DNA of 64,000 bases from Hyphomicrobium_A sp963817485 (GCA_963817485.1 CAWFOR010000004.1:66625-130624); one strand, 5' to 3'. Numbered from the stretch's first letter, positions 46,202 through 55,172 are shown. The notes: generated by a model from the sequence alone, not told the origin. A program made the numbers and translations.

Positions 46202-47479
46202 ATGCGCCTATCGGCTCGAATCATCTGCATTGAAGCCTGCTTGATGCTCTTCGCCACGACGTGCGGCGAAGCGCTCGCAGGCGGTTTCGGCATCGAGCAA
46301 TCGGCCTACTATCAGGGCATGTCGTTTGCGGGCGCCGCCGCCGGCGGCGGGAGCCTCTCCTCTCTCTCCTGGAACCCCGCGACGGCGAATTTCGCCGGCA
46401 AAGACCTGACCTTCGAGTCGAGCTACTCCGTCATCCTGATGTCGGCGGACTTGACCGTTACCAACCCTGGCGCCCAGCTCGTGACGGGCCCGGCCGAAAC
46501 CGAGATGGGCCGCAACGCCCTCATCGGCGCCAGCTACGCGACGTGGCGGCTCGACAACAAGATGGTGCTTGCCTTGAGCCTCACCTCGCCGTTCGGCCTC
46601 GGGACGAAGGCGAAGAATCAGGATTGGGTCGGCAGCCTGGAAGGCGTGACCACGAGCCTCTTCAACCTCAACGCCGCGCCGATCCTGTCGTATGAGATCG
46701 CGCATGGCGTGACCGTCGCCGCGGGCTTGCAAGTCGACTACTTCGATCTGCAGCGGCAGACCGCCGGCACCGCCACCCTGCGGGCCGACGATACCGACGT
46801 CGGGTTCGTCGCCGGCATCGACTTTGCGCCTTCGCCCGACACCTCCATCGGCCTCGGCTTCCGCTCCGCCGTCAATCACACGCTCGAGGGCCACCTGACG
46901 GTCGCTGGCGCGGGCGAGGCGCCGATCAAGGCCTCCATCATCCTGCCCGAGATGCTTTCGCTCGGCGTGCGCCAGGCGGTCTCCCCGACCACGCGGCTGA
47001 CCGCGGAGGTCGAGTGGGTGAACTGGAGCCGCCTCAACGTCATCCCCATCGTGCTGCAGGCGCCGCTGCTCGGGATCCCCGCAGGCGCGGCGGGCGCCAA
47101 TCTCGACTTCCAATGGCGTGACGGATGGCTGTTCGCGCTCGGCGGCGAGTACGATTGGTCGCGGGCGCTTACGCTGAGAACCGGCGTCGCCTACGAGATC
47201 TCACCCGTCGACGGCCCGACCACGCGCATTGTGCAGGATCCCGATAGCAACCGCGTCTGGGCGAGCATCGGCGCGTCCTACAAGTGGAGCGCCGACACAC
47301 GCTTCGACTTCTCCTACAGCCACGTGTTCTTCGAGGACAACGCCCCCTTTGACCGCGTGGGAGCGTCGTTTCCCACGCCTCCGCTGCTCGGCACCGCAGA
47401 CGTGAGCATGGACATCATCTCGGTCGGCTACAAGATCGTGTGGGGCGGGGCCCCAGCGGTTCCCGTAGCATTGAAATAG
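46202..47479 (+). CDS. FadL/OmpP1-family outer-membrane transport protein
   Basis: A 425-residue beta-barrel protein for uptake of hydrophobic molecules. The start is ATG 46202, which has a GGGGG site 5 bases upstream and a signal peptide (SARIICIEACLMLFATTCGEALA region); earlier starts lack both. The mature N-terminus G-G-F-G-I-E-Q-S-A-Y-Y-Q-G and L-S-S-L-S-W-N-P-A-T-A are typical of FadL (hatch and the N-P-A motif). Alternating strands follow, down to the terminal strand V-S-M-D-I-I-S-V-G-Y-K-I-V-W. Known substrates are long-chain fatty acids and aromatics. FadL homologues in Sinorhizobium also help sense long-chain acyl-homoserine lactones, so this one may admit the hydrophobic signal made next door (inference). 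Confidence 0.9.
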   Translation: MRLSARIICIEACLMLFATTCGEALAGGFGIEQSAYYQGMSFAGAAAGGGSLSSLSWNPATANFAGKDLTFESSYSVILMSADLTVTNPGAQLVTGPAETEMGRNALIGASYATWRLDNKMVLALSLTSPFGLGTKAKNQDWVGSLEGVTTSLFNLNAAPILSYEIAHGVTVAAGLQVDYFDLQRQTAGTATLRADDTDVGFVAGIDFAPSPDTSIGLGFRSAVNHTLEGHLTVAGAGEAPIKASIILPEMLSLGVRQAVSPTTRLTAEVEWVNWSRLNVIPIVLQAPLLGIPAGAAGANLDFQWRDGWLFALGGEYDWSRALTLRTGVAYEISPVDGPTTRIVQDPDSNRVWASIGASYKWSADTRFDFSYSHVFFEDNAPFDRVGASFPTPPLLGTADVSMDIISVGYKIVWGGAPAVPVALK

Positions 47480-47492
47480 CCGAGCACTGTCT

Positions 47493-47520
47493 TGTCCATT
47501 GTGAGCATTAAATGTCCATT
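47493..47520 (+). repeat. direct repeat TGTCCATT, 20 bases apart
   Basis: TGTCCATT occurs at 47493-47500 and 47513-47520, about two helical turns apart, in the gap between fadL and the GGDEF-EAL gene. A possible regulator site; function unknown. Confidence 0.3.
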
Positions 47521-47573
47521 TGATTTGACTGCGACGCATTGGTGAGCGGAGTCCGCCGATTTGCCGCATGTTC

Positions 47574-47587
47574 TTGATCCGGATCAA
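47574..47587. promoter_or_regulatory. perfect FNR/FixK-type box
   Basis: TTGATCCGGATCAA is a perfect palindrome and an exact match to the anaerobox TTGAT-N4-ATCAA. Its centre is about 115 bases before the GTG of the GGDEF-EAL gene. Confidence 0.65.
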
Positions 47588-47695
47588 CCGGTGAGCTCCC
47601 AGCAAATGTTTCAAATTAGTCAGTGTGCGATTAGTAATATAGAGACGATCATTGCCTAGAGTTCGAACCGATAGTCTTGGATTCTGGACATTGTT

Positions 47696-49615
47696 GTGAG
47701 TCAAAGCGCCCTCAAGCGCGCTCCGAATGCGCGCCGACAAGAGCCATCGAGCGATGATAAGCTGGAGGCCGCCGGCGACGGCGGTGTGTCTTGCCGCCCG
47801 CTCGGGCTCGAGGAGCAGCTTCTCGATGCGCTGCAGCGCAACCAAAAGCTCGAGCAGCTCAACTCCTGTTTCGAAGCCGCGCTCAACCACATGGGCCGCG
47901 GCCTCTCGATGTTCGACGCCGATCAGCGGCTCGTCGTCTGCAACTCCGCCTATTCCCGCACCTATTTCTTGCCCGAAGAGCTGACCCGCCCCGGCACCCC
48001 GTTGGCCGATATCATGAGCTTCCATATGAAGCGTGTCGGTGAATGTCCCTCGGCCGACGGCATCGCGGCGTGGATCAAGAGCCACATCGCCAAGCTCACG
48101 ATGGAGGGCTATCGTGAGGAGATCCAGAACCTCAAGGACGGCCGCGTGATCCGCGTGACCTATCAGCCGCTCGCGGGCGGCGGTTGGGTCGACATGCAGG
48201 AGGACATCACCGCACAGCGCCGGAGCGACGAGAGGGTCGAGTGGCTGGCGCGGCACGACACGCTCACCGAGATCCCGAACCGCTATCACTTCCGCGAGTG
48301 CCTCGAGCGGCAGTTCGAGTGCTACGACCCGCGCCAAGGCTTTGCGCTGCACTGGATCGATCTCGACCACTTCAAGGAGATGAACGACCGCTACGGGCAC
48401 CAGGTGGGCGACGGCCTTCTGAAGAGCGTGGCCGACCGCCTCAAATCCAGCCTGCGCGCCGGCGACGTCGTTGGACGTCTCGGCGGAGACGAGTTTGCGA
48501 TCCTGCAGGTCGGCGTCGACCGCGAGGATATGGCCGACAACCTCGCGCGGCGGCTCGTGCAAAACATCCGCAGGCCGCACGAGGTGCTCGGCCGCTGGCT
48601 GCATACGGATGCGAGCATCGGCGTCGCACTCGCCCCGCAGCACGGTCAGGACCCCGAGCAGCTTTTCGCCAGCGCCGACACCGCGCTCTATCGCGCCAAG
48701 TCGATGGGACGCGGAATTCAATTTGTCTATTCGCCGGCTTCGTCCGGAGCGCCGAGCGCTAACCCGCTGAGGGCCGAGCTCGAGCACGCGCTCGACCGCG
48801 ACGAGATCGTCCTCCATTACCACCCGATCGTCGACCTGCATGAGGAACGCGTCTCCAGCTTCGAGGCGCTGATGCGCTGGAAGCATCCGAGCCGCGGCAT
48901 GATCCCGCCGTCGGAGTTCATCCCGATCGCGGAGGAGTCTCGCCTCATCGTCCGCATGGGCACATGGGCCTTGATGCGCGCTTGCGCCGACGCCAAGAGC
49001 TGGCCGTCGTCGATCAAGGTCGCCGTCAATCTTTCGGCGGTGCAGATCGAATGTTCCGACGTGTACGAGGTCGTCATGGACGCCCTCCATGCCACGGGGC
49101 TCGAGCCGCATCGCCTGCAGCTCGAGATCACCGAGTCCGTGCTGGTGCGCGATCACGAGCGCACCCAGGATGTGCTGCGCAAGCTGCACGAGCTCGGCGT
49201 GCTCATCACGCTCGACGATTTCGGAACGTGCTTTGCCACGCTCAACTACCTGCGCAGCTTCCCCTTCAAGAAGATCAAGATCGACCGCAGCTTCGTGCGC
49301 GACATCCCCGAGCACCACGACTGCGTCGCCATCGTGAAGTCGGTCGCCGATCTGGCGCGTGAGCTCAACATGCTGTCGGTGGCCGAGGGCGTTGAGACGG
49401 CGGCGAGCCTGGCGACCGTCCGTGCCGCCGGCTACGACGAGGCGCAGGGCTTCTACTTCAGCCAGCCTGTCCCGGCGAGCTCAATCGAGCGAACCGTGCT
49501 TCAGTGTGCAGCAAGGCTTGCTTCGCTGAACGCGAACGGCGAGGCGGCAAAGGTGCGCAAGGCCGCCTCGAAAGGGCGCAGCCTCCAGAAGGCGCGAGCC
49601 CAAAACGAGTTATGA
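47696..49615 (+). CDS. PAS-GGDEF-EAL cyclic-di-GMP enzyme
   Basis: A 639-residue cytosolic protein. It has a short N-terminal helix, a PAS-like domain (about 58-175; G-R-G-L-S-M-F-D-A-D-Q-R-L-V-V-C-N), a GGDEF domain with intact G-G-D-E-F at 263-267 and an intact inhibitory R-x-x-D site at 254-257, then an EAL domain with E-A-L at 390-392, D-D-F-G-T and K-I-D-R-S. Both diguanylate cyclase and phosphodiesterase sites are therefore complete, and it could make or break c-di-GMP depending on signal. Start GTG 47696. A perfect FNR/FixK box lies upstream. It is in the same direction as the response regulator and fadL. Confidence 0.93.
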   Translation: MSQSALKRAPNARRQEPSSDDKLEAAGDGGVSCRPLGLEEQLLDALQRNQKLEQLNSCFEAALNHMGRGLSMFDADQRLVVCNSAYSRTYFLPEELTRPGTPLADIMSFHMKRVGECPSADGIAAWIKSHIAKLTMEGYREEIQNLKDGRVIRVTYQPLAGGGWVDMQEDITAQRRSDERVEWLARHDTLTEIPNRYHFRECLERQFECYDPRQGFALHWIDLDHFKEMNDRYGHQVGDGLLKSVADRLKSSLRAGDVVGRLGGDEFAILQVGVDREDMADNLARRLVQNIRRPHEVLGRWLHTDASIGVALAPQHGQDPEQLFASADTALYRAKSMGRGIQFVYSPASSGAPSANPLRAELEHALDRDEIVLHYHPIVDLHEERVSSFEALMRWKHPSRGMIPPSEFIPIAEESRLIVRMGTWALMRACADAKSWPSSIKVAVNLSAVQIECSDVYEVVMDALHATGLEPHRLQLEITESVLVRDHERTQDVLRKLHELGVLITLDDFGTCFATLNYLRSFPFKKIKIDRSFVRDIPEHHDCVAIVKSVADLARELNMLSVAEGVETAASLATVRAAGYDEAQGFYFSQPVPASSIERTVLQCAARLASLNANGEAAKVRKAASKGRSLQKARAQNEL

Positions 49616-49672
49616 CCGCGAGGCGATCGCTACAAGCGATGAGCCCCGATAAGCCAAGCCCTGCCGAAGGAT

Positions 49673-50713
49673 TTAAGCGTCGACGGCCACGCGGCTCTTC
49701 AGCTCGTCGGGCGCGCCGAAGTGCTCGAAGTAGCGCGGGTCGATCTTCTCGACGGGCAGGACGATGAGCACGTCGGTCGTGCCGAACTGGCGGTCGATGA
49801 CGGCGCCGTCGCCGACGTAGGCCCCGAGGCGCAGGTAGCCCTTGATGAGCGGCGGCAGCGACTTCAACGCGCGCTTGGCGTCGACCTTCTCGCGCGGCAA
49901 CCGGTCCATCGGCACATGCAGCCGATCGTGCGCACGCGCGCGCCACTCGATGGGCGCCAGCGCATTGTGATGCAGGAAGCTCAACGCCATCGCGTGCTGA
50001 GCGGGATCGGTGCCGGGTAGGCTGGCGCAGCCGATCATCACGTCGATCTTGTGCTCGCGCACATAGGTCCACAGGCCGTGCCACAAGAGCTCGACAGTAC
50101 GCTTGTTGCGATAGGGCTCGAGCACGCAGGAGCGGCCGAGCTCCATGAAGCGGTGGCGCGGCCGTGCGGCAAGCAGCGGCGCGATGTCGTATTCGCTCTG
50201 GGTGTAGAAGCCGAGCGAGTTCTCGGCGATCTCCTGGCGCAGCACGCGGTAGGTGCCGACGACCTTTTGGCGCTTGAGCCCGGTCCAGGCATCCGTTGGC
50301 GCATAAGGCGCGTCATCGACCACGAGCAGATGATCGCATACGGCGTCATACGGATCCTCGTCGCGGCGACGCAACTCCGCTTTAAAGCTCGGCACCGCCG
50401 ACATCTCCTCGTAGAACACTTGGTAGCGCAGGCGCTGCGCGAGCTTTATCTCGCGGCGACGGTTTGCGAGACGCACCTCGAGGTTGCCGATCTTGCCGTA
50501 GACCTTGTCCGGCTTGCGCGCGGGAAACGCTACGCCGCGGCCGTCGCGCAATGCCCGCAGCGCCACGAGACCGAGCGGTACGGCTTGCCACTTCTGGCTG
50601 GTCGCCAATCGGGTGGCCATGCGCCGGGCCGTAAGTCTCATGCTGCGTCTCCTTGGCTTTTCGCCGCGCTCGGGTTCAAGCCATGTCGTTATCTGCCCGC
50701 TGGGGTCAGGCAT
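49673..50713 (-). CDS. OlsB-type ornithine N-acyltransferase (GNAT fold)
   Basis: A 346-residue protein of the family that includes OlsB, which acylates ornithine with 3-hydroxyacyl-ACP in the first step of ornithine lipid synthesis. Core stretches: A-N-R-R-R-E-I-K-L-A-Q-R-L-R-Y-Q-V-F-Y-E-E, C-D-H-L-L-V-V-D, V-V-G-T-Y-R-V-L, F-M-E-L-G-R-S-C-V-L, and M-I-G-C-A-S-L-P-G-T-D. Start ATG 50713; a later ATG at 50641 would give a length closer to that of known OlsB. It converges on the GGDEF-EAL gene. The partner OlsA could be the acyltransferase at 22.4 kb. Confidence 0.85.
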   Translation of the reverse strand: MPDPSGQITTWLEPERGEKPRRRSMRLTARRMATRLATSQKWQAVPLGLVALRALRDGRGVAFPARKPDKVYGKIGNLEVRLANRRREIKLAQRLRYQVFYEEMSAVPSFKAELRRRDEDPYDAVCDHLLVVDDAPYAPTDAWTGLKRQKVVGTYRVLRQEIAENSLGFYTQSEYDIAPLLAARPRHRFMELGRSCVLEPYRNKRTVELLWHGLWTYVREHKIDVMIGCASLPGTDPAQHAMALSFLHHNALAPIEWRARAHDRLHVPMDRLPREKVDAKRALKSLPPLIKGYLRLGAYVGDGAVIDRQFGTTDVLIVLPVEKIDPRYFEHFGAPDELKSRVAVDA

Positions 50714-50794
50714 ATTTTTCAATGGCCCTCGGCGGATAGCACGATTCCATGACAGACTTTAGATGACCCCCGGATGTCCCCGCCCGGACGCGCC

Positions 50795-53206
50795 TCAGGC
50801 GGCGTCGGCGTTGCCGCCAGCGCGCCGGCCGAACCAGCGCTTCAGCACGGCTTCCAGACTCGCCTTATCGAAGGGCTTTGCCAAGTAGTCATCCATCCCG
50901 CCTTCGAGATAGCGCTTTTTATCCTCGGCAAATGCGCTGGCCGTCAATGCCACAATTGGCGGCACGCCCCCGCTGCCGCCCTTTGCGCCGCCATATAATC
51001 CCTTGATTGTGCGGGCGGCTTCGATGCCGTCGAGCTTCGGCATGAAAATGTCCATAAGCACAAGGTCGAGCGCAGGCGCAGAACCCGCCAACACGTCGCG
51101 CACGGCCGCGACCGCCTGCTCGCCGTCGGTGACGGCGACGTAGTCGACACCGCACTTCTCCAGAACGCGCTTTGCCAACAGCGCGTTGATCTCGTTGTCC
51201 TCTGCAAGCAGGACGCGGCGGCGCGCGTCGTTGGCGCTGGACTGCAACGGCTGCCCGACAACGTGCTCCGCGTCGCCCGCTTCGTGCGTATGGAACGGCT
51301 GCTGCAGCCCGAGCTGCATCATCATCGAAGCCGGGCGCACGGGACGAACGAGATAAGCGTCGAAGCCGGCGGCGCGGAATTCCGAAAGGCTCGCGCGGGC
51401 CAGCACATTTACGAGCACGATGCCGCGCACTTTGCGCTGCGGGAGGAGACCTCGGGCCTTGGCGAGGAGGCGACCGGCCGGGGCAGCTCCTTCCGAGCCG
51501 TCGATGACAATGCGGTCGAACGGCTCGCCCTTGCGCACGGCGGTCTCGAGCGCGAACTCGGCGGCGGCGAAATCCGCCTCCGCAGCCAACACGCCGGCAC
51601 ACGACAACGCATAGCTCAGCGCGCGACGTTCCAGCCGCCGGTCGAAGGCGAGCAGGACGTGGCCCGCTTCGACGGCGCGCTCGGACACCTCCGCCGCGGC
51701 CGGCACTACCCGTTTCAAGAGGATGTCGACCGTGAATGTGGACCCTTTGCCCGGCGCGCTCACGACGCGGATCTCGCCGCCCATGGCGCGCGCGAGCTGC
51801 ATCGAGATGGCGAGCCCCAGCCCGGTCCCGCCGTTGCGCCGGCGTACGGCGGCGTCCGCCTGCTCGAACTCGGCGAACAGCCCTTGCATATCGTCGGGCG
51901 AAAGGCCGATGCCGGTGTCCTCCACCGCGATCTCGATGCGCACGTTGCTCGAATCCGGCTCAAGCCTCGCCGTCGCGCTGACGCAGACGCCTCCGGTGTC
52001 GGTGAACTTCACCGCGTTCGAAAGCAGGTTGAGCAGGATCTGGCGGACACGCGACTCATCGCCGGAGACGAGCTTGGGAAGCCGCGGATCGACCGACCAG
52101 GCCATCTCGAGGCCCTTCTCGTGCGCGCGCGGCGCCAACAGCTCGACTGCGCCCTGTACGCACGTCTCGAGCGCGAACGGCGCCTCGGTCAGCTCCAGCT
52201 TGCCGGCCTCGATCTTGGAAAAGTCGAGGATCTCGTCGATGAGCGCCAAGAGCGTGCGCGCCGATTGATCGATCGCGTGCGCGTAGGTCTGCTGCTCCGG
52301 CGTCTGCGGCGTCTCGAGCAGCAGGCTCGCCATGCCGAGGATGCCGTTCATGGGCGTCCGGATCTCGTGGCTCATGGCCGCGAGAAAGCGCGATTTGGCG
52401 CGGTTGGCGGCCTCTGCCTGATCGCGCGCCTCCGCGAGCTGCGTTTCCGCCTGCCTTTGCACGGTGACGTCGCGGCCCACGCTCTGCACCTCGAGGCTCG
52501 AGCCGTCGGATGCCGGCACGAGCTGCTCCTCCCACTCGATCCAGCGCGGTCCGGCCACCGTTGCCACCTGCTGTGTAAAGCGGCGATGGCGCACTTCATC
52601 GGTGGTGGCGAGCGGCTCGGGGCCTTCGCCTTCGAGAACATCGAGCCTAAACGGCTTGCCGAGCACGTCGTCCGCCGCCAACGCGAACTTGCCGAGGAAG
52701 GCCTTGTTTGCAAACGTCAGCCGGCCGACGTCGTCGCGGCGCAGGATCATGTCCTCCTGCGTGTCGAGCAGCCCGCGGTAGCGCGACTCGTTGTCCTTCA
52801 GCTCCCACTGCAGGTCCTGGAGGTGCTCGAGCCGCCGCTCGAGCCGCGCCGAGATGCCGTTGACGCCCGCCGGCTCGGCCTCGGTTTGCTCGGCCGCGCG
52901 CGTCAGCACCGAGAGATGAATGGAGAAGAGCCCGAGCGCGATGCCGACGACGGCGAATGGGAGCACCGCGGCAGGGCCGGCATGCGTCATGACGATCGCT
53001 GTGAGAAAGGCCAGCAGAGACGCGGCCATGGCTACGCGTGCGGGAAGGGGCCCGCGCAGCGGCTTCAGGCCGAGACGATCGTGCAGGAATGTCCGCACAG
53101 CTCCCGCATAAGCGGGCGGCGCCGCAGGCGGTGTGTCGGCACCCTCCGCAGCGATGATTGCAGCCGTCTCGTTCGGGGCCGTGGAATGGTACGACTTTTC
53201 GCTCAC
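50795..53206 (-). CDS. hybrid sensor histidine kinase with two receiver-like domains
   Basis: About 803 residues. Two close membrane helices (about 60-105) are followed by a PAS domain (about 140-260), HisKA with H in A-A-M-S-H-E-I-R-T-P-M-N-G, a complete HATPase (D-T-G-I-G-L-S and G-T-G-L-G-L-A-I), a degenerate receiver-like region (V-L-L-A-F-D-R-R, lacking the acidic pair) and a canonical receiver with A-E-D-N-E and the phosphoacceptor in L-M-D-I-F-M-P-K-L-D-G. No HPt domain, so a separate phosphotransfer protein must exist. I take the GTG at 53206; a TTG at 53218 is also open. Ligand and partner are unknown. It lies upstream of the OlsB-type gene on the same strand. Confidence 0.9.
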   Translation of the reverse strand: MSEKSYHSTAPNETAAIIAAEGADTPPAAPPAYAGAVRTFLHDRLGLKPLRGPLPARVAMAASLLAFLTAIVMTHAGPAAVLPFAVVGIALGLFSIHLSVLTRAAEQTEAEPAGVNGISARLERRLEHLQDLQWELKDNESRYRGLLDTQEDMILRRDDVGRLTFANKAFLGKFALAADDVLGKPFRLDVLEGEGPEPLATTDEVRHRRFTQQVATVAGPRWIEWEEQLVPASDGSSLEVQSVGRDVTVQRQAETQLAEARDQAEAANRAKSRFLAAMSHEIRTPMNGILGMASLLLETPQTPEQQTYAHAIDQSARTLLALIDEILDFSKIEAGKLELTEAPFALETCVQGAVELLAPRAHEKGLEMAWSVDPRLPKLVSGDESRVRQILLNLLSNAVKFTDTGGVCVSATARLEPDSSNVRIEIAVEDTGIGLSPDDMQGLFAEFEQADAAVRRRNGGTGLGLAISMQLARAMGGEIRVVSAPGKGSTFTVDILLKRVVPAAAEVSERAVEAGHVLLAFDRRLERRALSYALSCAGVLAAEADFAAAEFALETAVRKGEPFDRIVIDGSEGAAPAGRLLAKARGLLPQRKVRGIVLVNVLARASLSEFRAAGFDAYLVRPVRPASMMMQLGLQQPFHTHEAGDAEHVVGQPLQSSANDARRRVLLAEDNEINALLAKRVLEKCGVDYVAVTDGEQAVAAVRDVLAGSAPALDLVLMDIFMPKLDGIEAARTIKGLYGGAKGGSGGVPPIVALTASAFAEDKKRYLEGGMDDYLAKPFDKASLEAVLKRWFGRRAGGNADAA

Positions 53207-53284
53207 GCCTGCCTGCAACGCTGGACCTGAAACCGGCGCTGCGAACCAATCATAGGGGCGTTGCGAAACGCTGAAGGGGCGTGG

Positions 53285-53521
53285 TTAACGCTGAGCGCGC
53301 TCATTTGCCGCCGGGGCGTCGTCGAGGCGCCGCGCGGATTCGACCGTCATGAGCGGCACGCCGTTGCGGATCGGATAGGCGAGACCCGCCGCGCGGCTGA
53401 TGAGCTCCTGTGCAGCGGCGTCATATTGCAGCGTCGTTTTCGTCAGTGGGCAGACGAGAATTTCGAGCAGCTTTGGATCGACGCGGGCCGGCCCTGCGTC
53501 CTGTTCCTGTGGCTCGCTCAT
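53285..53521 (-). CDS. Trm112/UPF0434 family small protein
   Basis: A 78-residue protein with the Trm112p signature L-L-E-I-L-V-C-P-L-T-K and Y-P-I-R-N-G-V-P-L-M. Only one of the zinc cysteines of the classical family is kept, as in many bacterial forms. It is 19 bases after the Lon-N gene on the same strand. In other bacteria this family often sits next to LON-domain genes, as here. Confidence 0.88.
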   Translation of the reverse strand: MSEPQEQDAGPARVDPKLLEILVCPLTKTTLQYDAAAQELISRAAGLAYPIRNGVPLMTVESARRLDDAPAANERAQR

Positions 53522-53540
53522 GACGTCATCTCCTGCTGCG

Positions 53541-54227
53541 CTACTGCAGCGTATTGCCGCTGCCGCCGCTGGAGGCGAGCTCCATCTCGGCGAGCGCGAC
53601 GAGCACGTCGGCGCGGCGCTTCAAATCGTCGGCCTCGAGCAGCGCTTGCTTCTCTTCCGGCCCGTAAGGACACATCACGCACAGCGCGTTGATGAGGAAC
53701 TCGCTCGAAGCGCGCTGAATCGCCGCCCAGTCGGCCTCCAGCTTGTTGGCGTCGAGATAGGACCGCAGCACGCGCAAAAGATTGCTGCGATCGACCTGAT
53801 CCTCGCCGAGCCCCTCGTTGAGGTCCGAGGCAAAGCGGTCGTAGCTGACGGACGCCACGCGGTAGGGCAGATCGGTCACCGCCTCGTCGAGGATCTCGTA
53901 GCGCGTGATGCCGGTGAGCGTGATGACGAGGCGGGCGTGGTCGACCTCTTGATAGTTGGTGACACGGCCGACGCAGCCGACACGACGCAAGCCGACGGAA
54001 TCGGCAAGCGGACTCTCCTCGTCATCGGAACTCGCGCCGGCGGCCGGTTGAATGATGCCGATCAGGCGATCGCCCGACATGACGTCGTCCAGCATCTCCA
54101 GGTAGCGCGGCTCGAACACATTGAGCGGCAGCGTCGCCCGCGGCAGCAGGATCGCGCCGCGCAAGGGAAAGATAGGGATGCGCGGTGTCAGATCGGCAGG
54201 GCGCCGGTAGCGATCGATGGGTGACAA
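53541..54227 (-). CDS. LON peptidase substrate-binding domain protein
   Basis: A 228-residue protein with the Lon N-terminal domain only: I-P-I-F-P-L-R-G-A-I-L-L-P-R-A-T-L-P-L-N-V-F-E-P-R-Y is split here by function (strand, loop, helix), then G-R-V-T-N-Y-Q-E. No ATPase or protease domain follows. Role unclear, perhaps protein-quality control. A TTG at 54227 is the only start before the conserved part. It lies between ybbN and the Trm112 gene on the same strand, in an order common in this group. Confidence 0.88.
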   Translation of the reverse strand: MSPIDRYRRPADLTPRIPIFPLRGAILLPRATLPLNVFEPRYLEMLDDVMSGDRLIGIIQPAAGASSDDEESPLADSVGLRRVGCVGRVTNYQEVDHARLVITLTGITRYEILDEAVTDLPYRVASVSYDRFASDLNEGLGEDQVDRSNLLRVLRSYLDANKLEADWAAIQRASSEFLINALCVMCPYGPEEKQALLEADDLKRRADVLVALAEMELASSGGSGNTLQ

Positions 54228-54257
54228 GGCCTCTACCTTCTGGGGCTCGATGGTCCG

Positions 54258-55172
54258 TTATGAGAACAAAAGCGACGACAGCCGGCGCCGCCCGTCGACG
54301 GTCGCCGGATCTTTGGGTCCCCAGGCATCGAATAGCTGCACGAGCTGCTTCCTCGCCGCCTGCTCGTTCCAATTGCGGTCGCGGCGCACGAGGTCGAGCA
54401 AATGCTCGACCGCCGTTTCCTTCTCGCCGCGAGCGGCTGACGCCACGGCGAGATCGAAGCGTGCCTGATGGTCGGCGGGGTTGGCGGCGAGCCGCGAGAG
54501 GAGCGCATCGCGATTGTCGGTCTGGTTGGCCTTGCGCGCAAGCTCGAGCGCAGCCTTGACGCGCTCGACGGCGGCAACATTCTTCTGATCGGGTGGCACG
54601 AGCGCAATCGTCTGCTCGGCGCGGGCGACGTCGCCCGTCTGCAGGTAGCAGCGCGCGAGGCCGGCAAGCGCGGCCGGATTCTGCTTATCCTCCTGCAGCA
54701 CGGCCGCGAAGATCTCGGCCGCCGACTGCACGTCGCCTTCCTCCAAAGCCTGCTCGGCGCTCGCCAGCACGGTCGCGAGATCGGCCTGCTGCTCCTCGCC
54801 GACGATGCGGTCGATGAAGGTCCGGATGGTGCTCTCGGGCTGGCCGCCGACGAACCCGTCGAGCGGGCGCCCGTCGCGGAAGGCATAGACCGTCGGCAGC
54901 GACTGGATGCGCAGCTGCCCCGCGATGGCGGGATGCTCGTCGACGTTGAGCTTCACGAGGCGGACTTTACCGCCGTAGCTCTTGACGATCTTCTCGAGCA
55001 GCGGCGTCAGTTGCTTGCAGGGCCCGCACCACGCGGCCCAGAAGTCGACGATCACGGGAACGCCGCGCGACGCCTCGATGACGTCCTTCACGAAGCCTGC
55101 GGTGGTCGTATCCTTGATGAGCTCGGCGTCGTTCACGCTTCCCGCCGCACCCTTCAACACGCCCAATTCCAT
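54258..55172 (-). CDS. YbbN-type thioredoxin-TPR co-chaperone
   Basis: A 304-residue protein. The thioredoxin domain has W-A-A-W-C-G-P-C-K-Q and a normal fold to about residue 135; the active-site C-G-P-C is intact, unlike the redox-inactive S-x-x-C of E. coli YbbN. The rest is four or so TPR-like helices (A-L-E-E-G-D-V-Q-S-A-A-E-I-F). Likely a redox and chaperone-linked protein of the cytosol. Start ATG 55172. It leads the run ybbN, Lon-N, Trm112. Confidence 0.93.
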   Translation of the reverse strand: MELGVLKGAAGSVNDAELIKDTTTAGFVKDVIEASRGVPVIVDFWAAWCGPCKQLTPLLEKIVKSYGGKVRLVKLNVDEHPAIAGQLRIQSLPTVYAFRDGRPLDGFVGGQPESTIRTFIDRIVGEEQQADLATVLASAEQALEEGDVQSAAEIFAAVLQEDKQNPAALAGLARCYLQTGDVARAEQTIALVPPDQKNVAAVERVKAALELARKANQTDNRDALLSRLAANPADHQARFDLAVASAARGEKETAVEHLLDLVRRDRNWNEQAARKQLVQLFDAWGPKDPATVDGRRRLSSLLFS

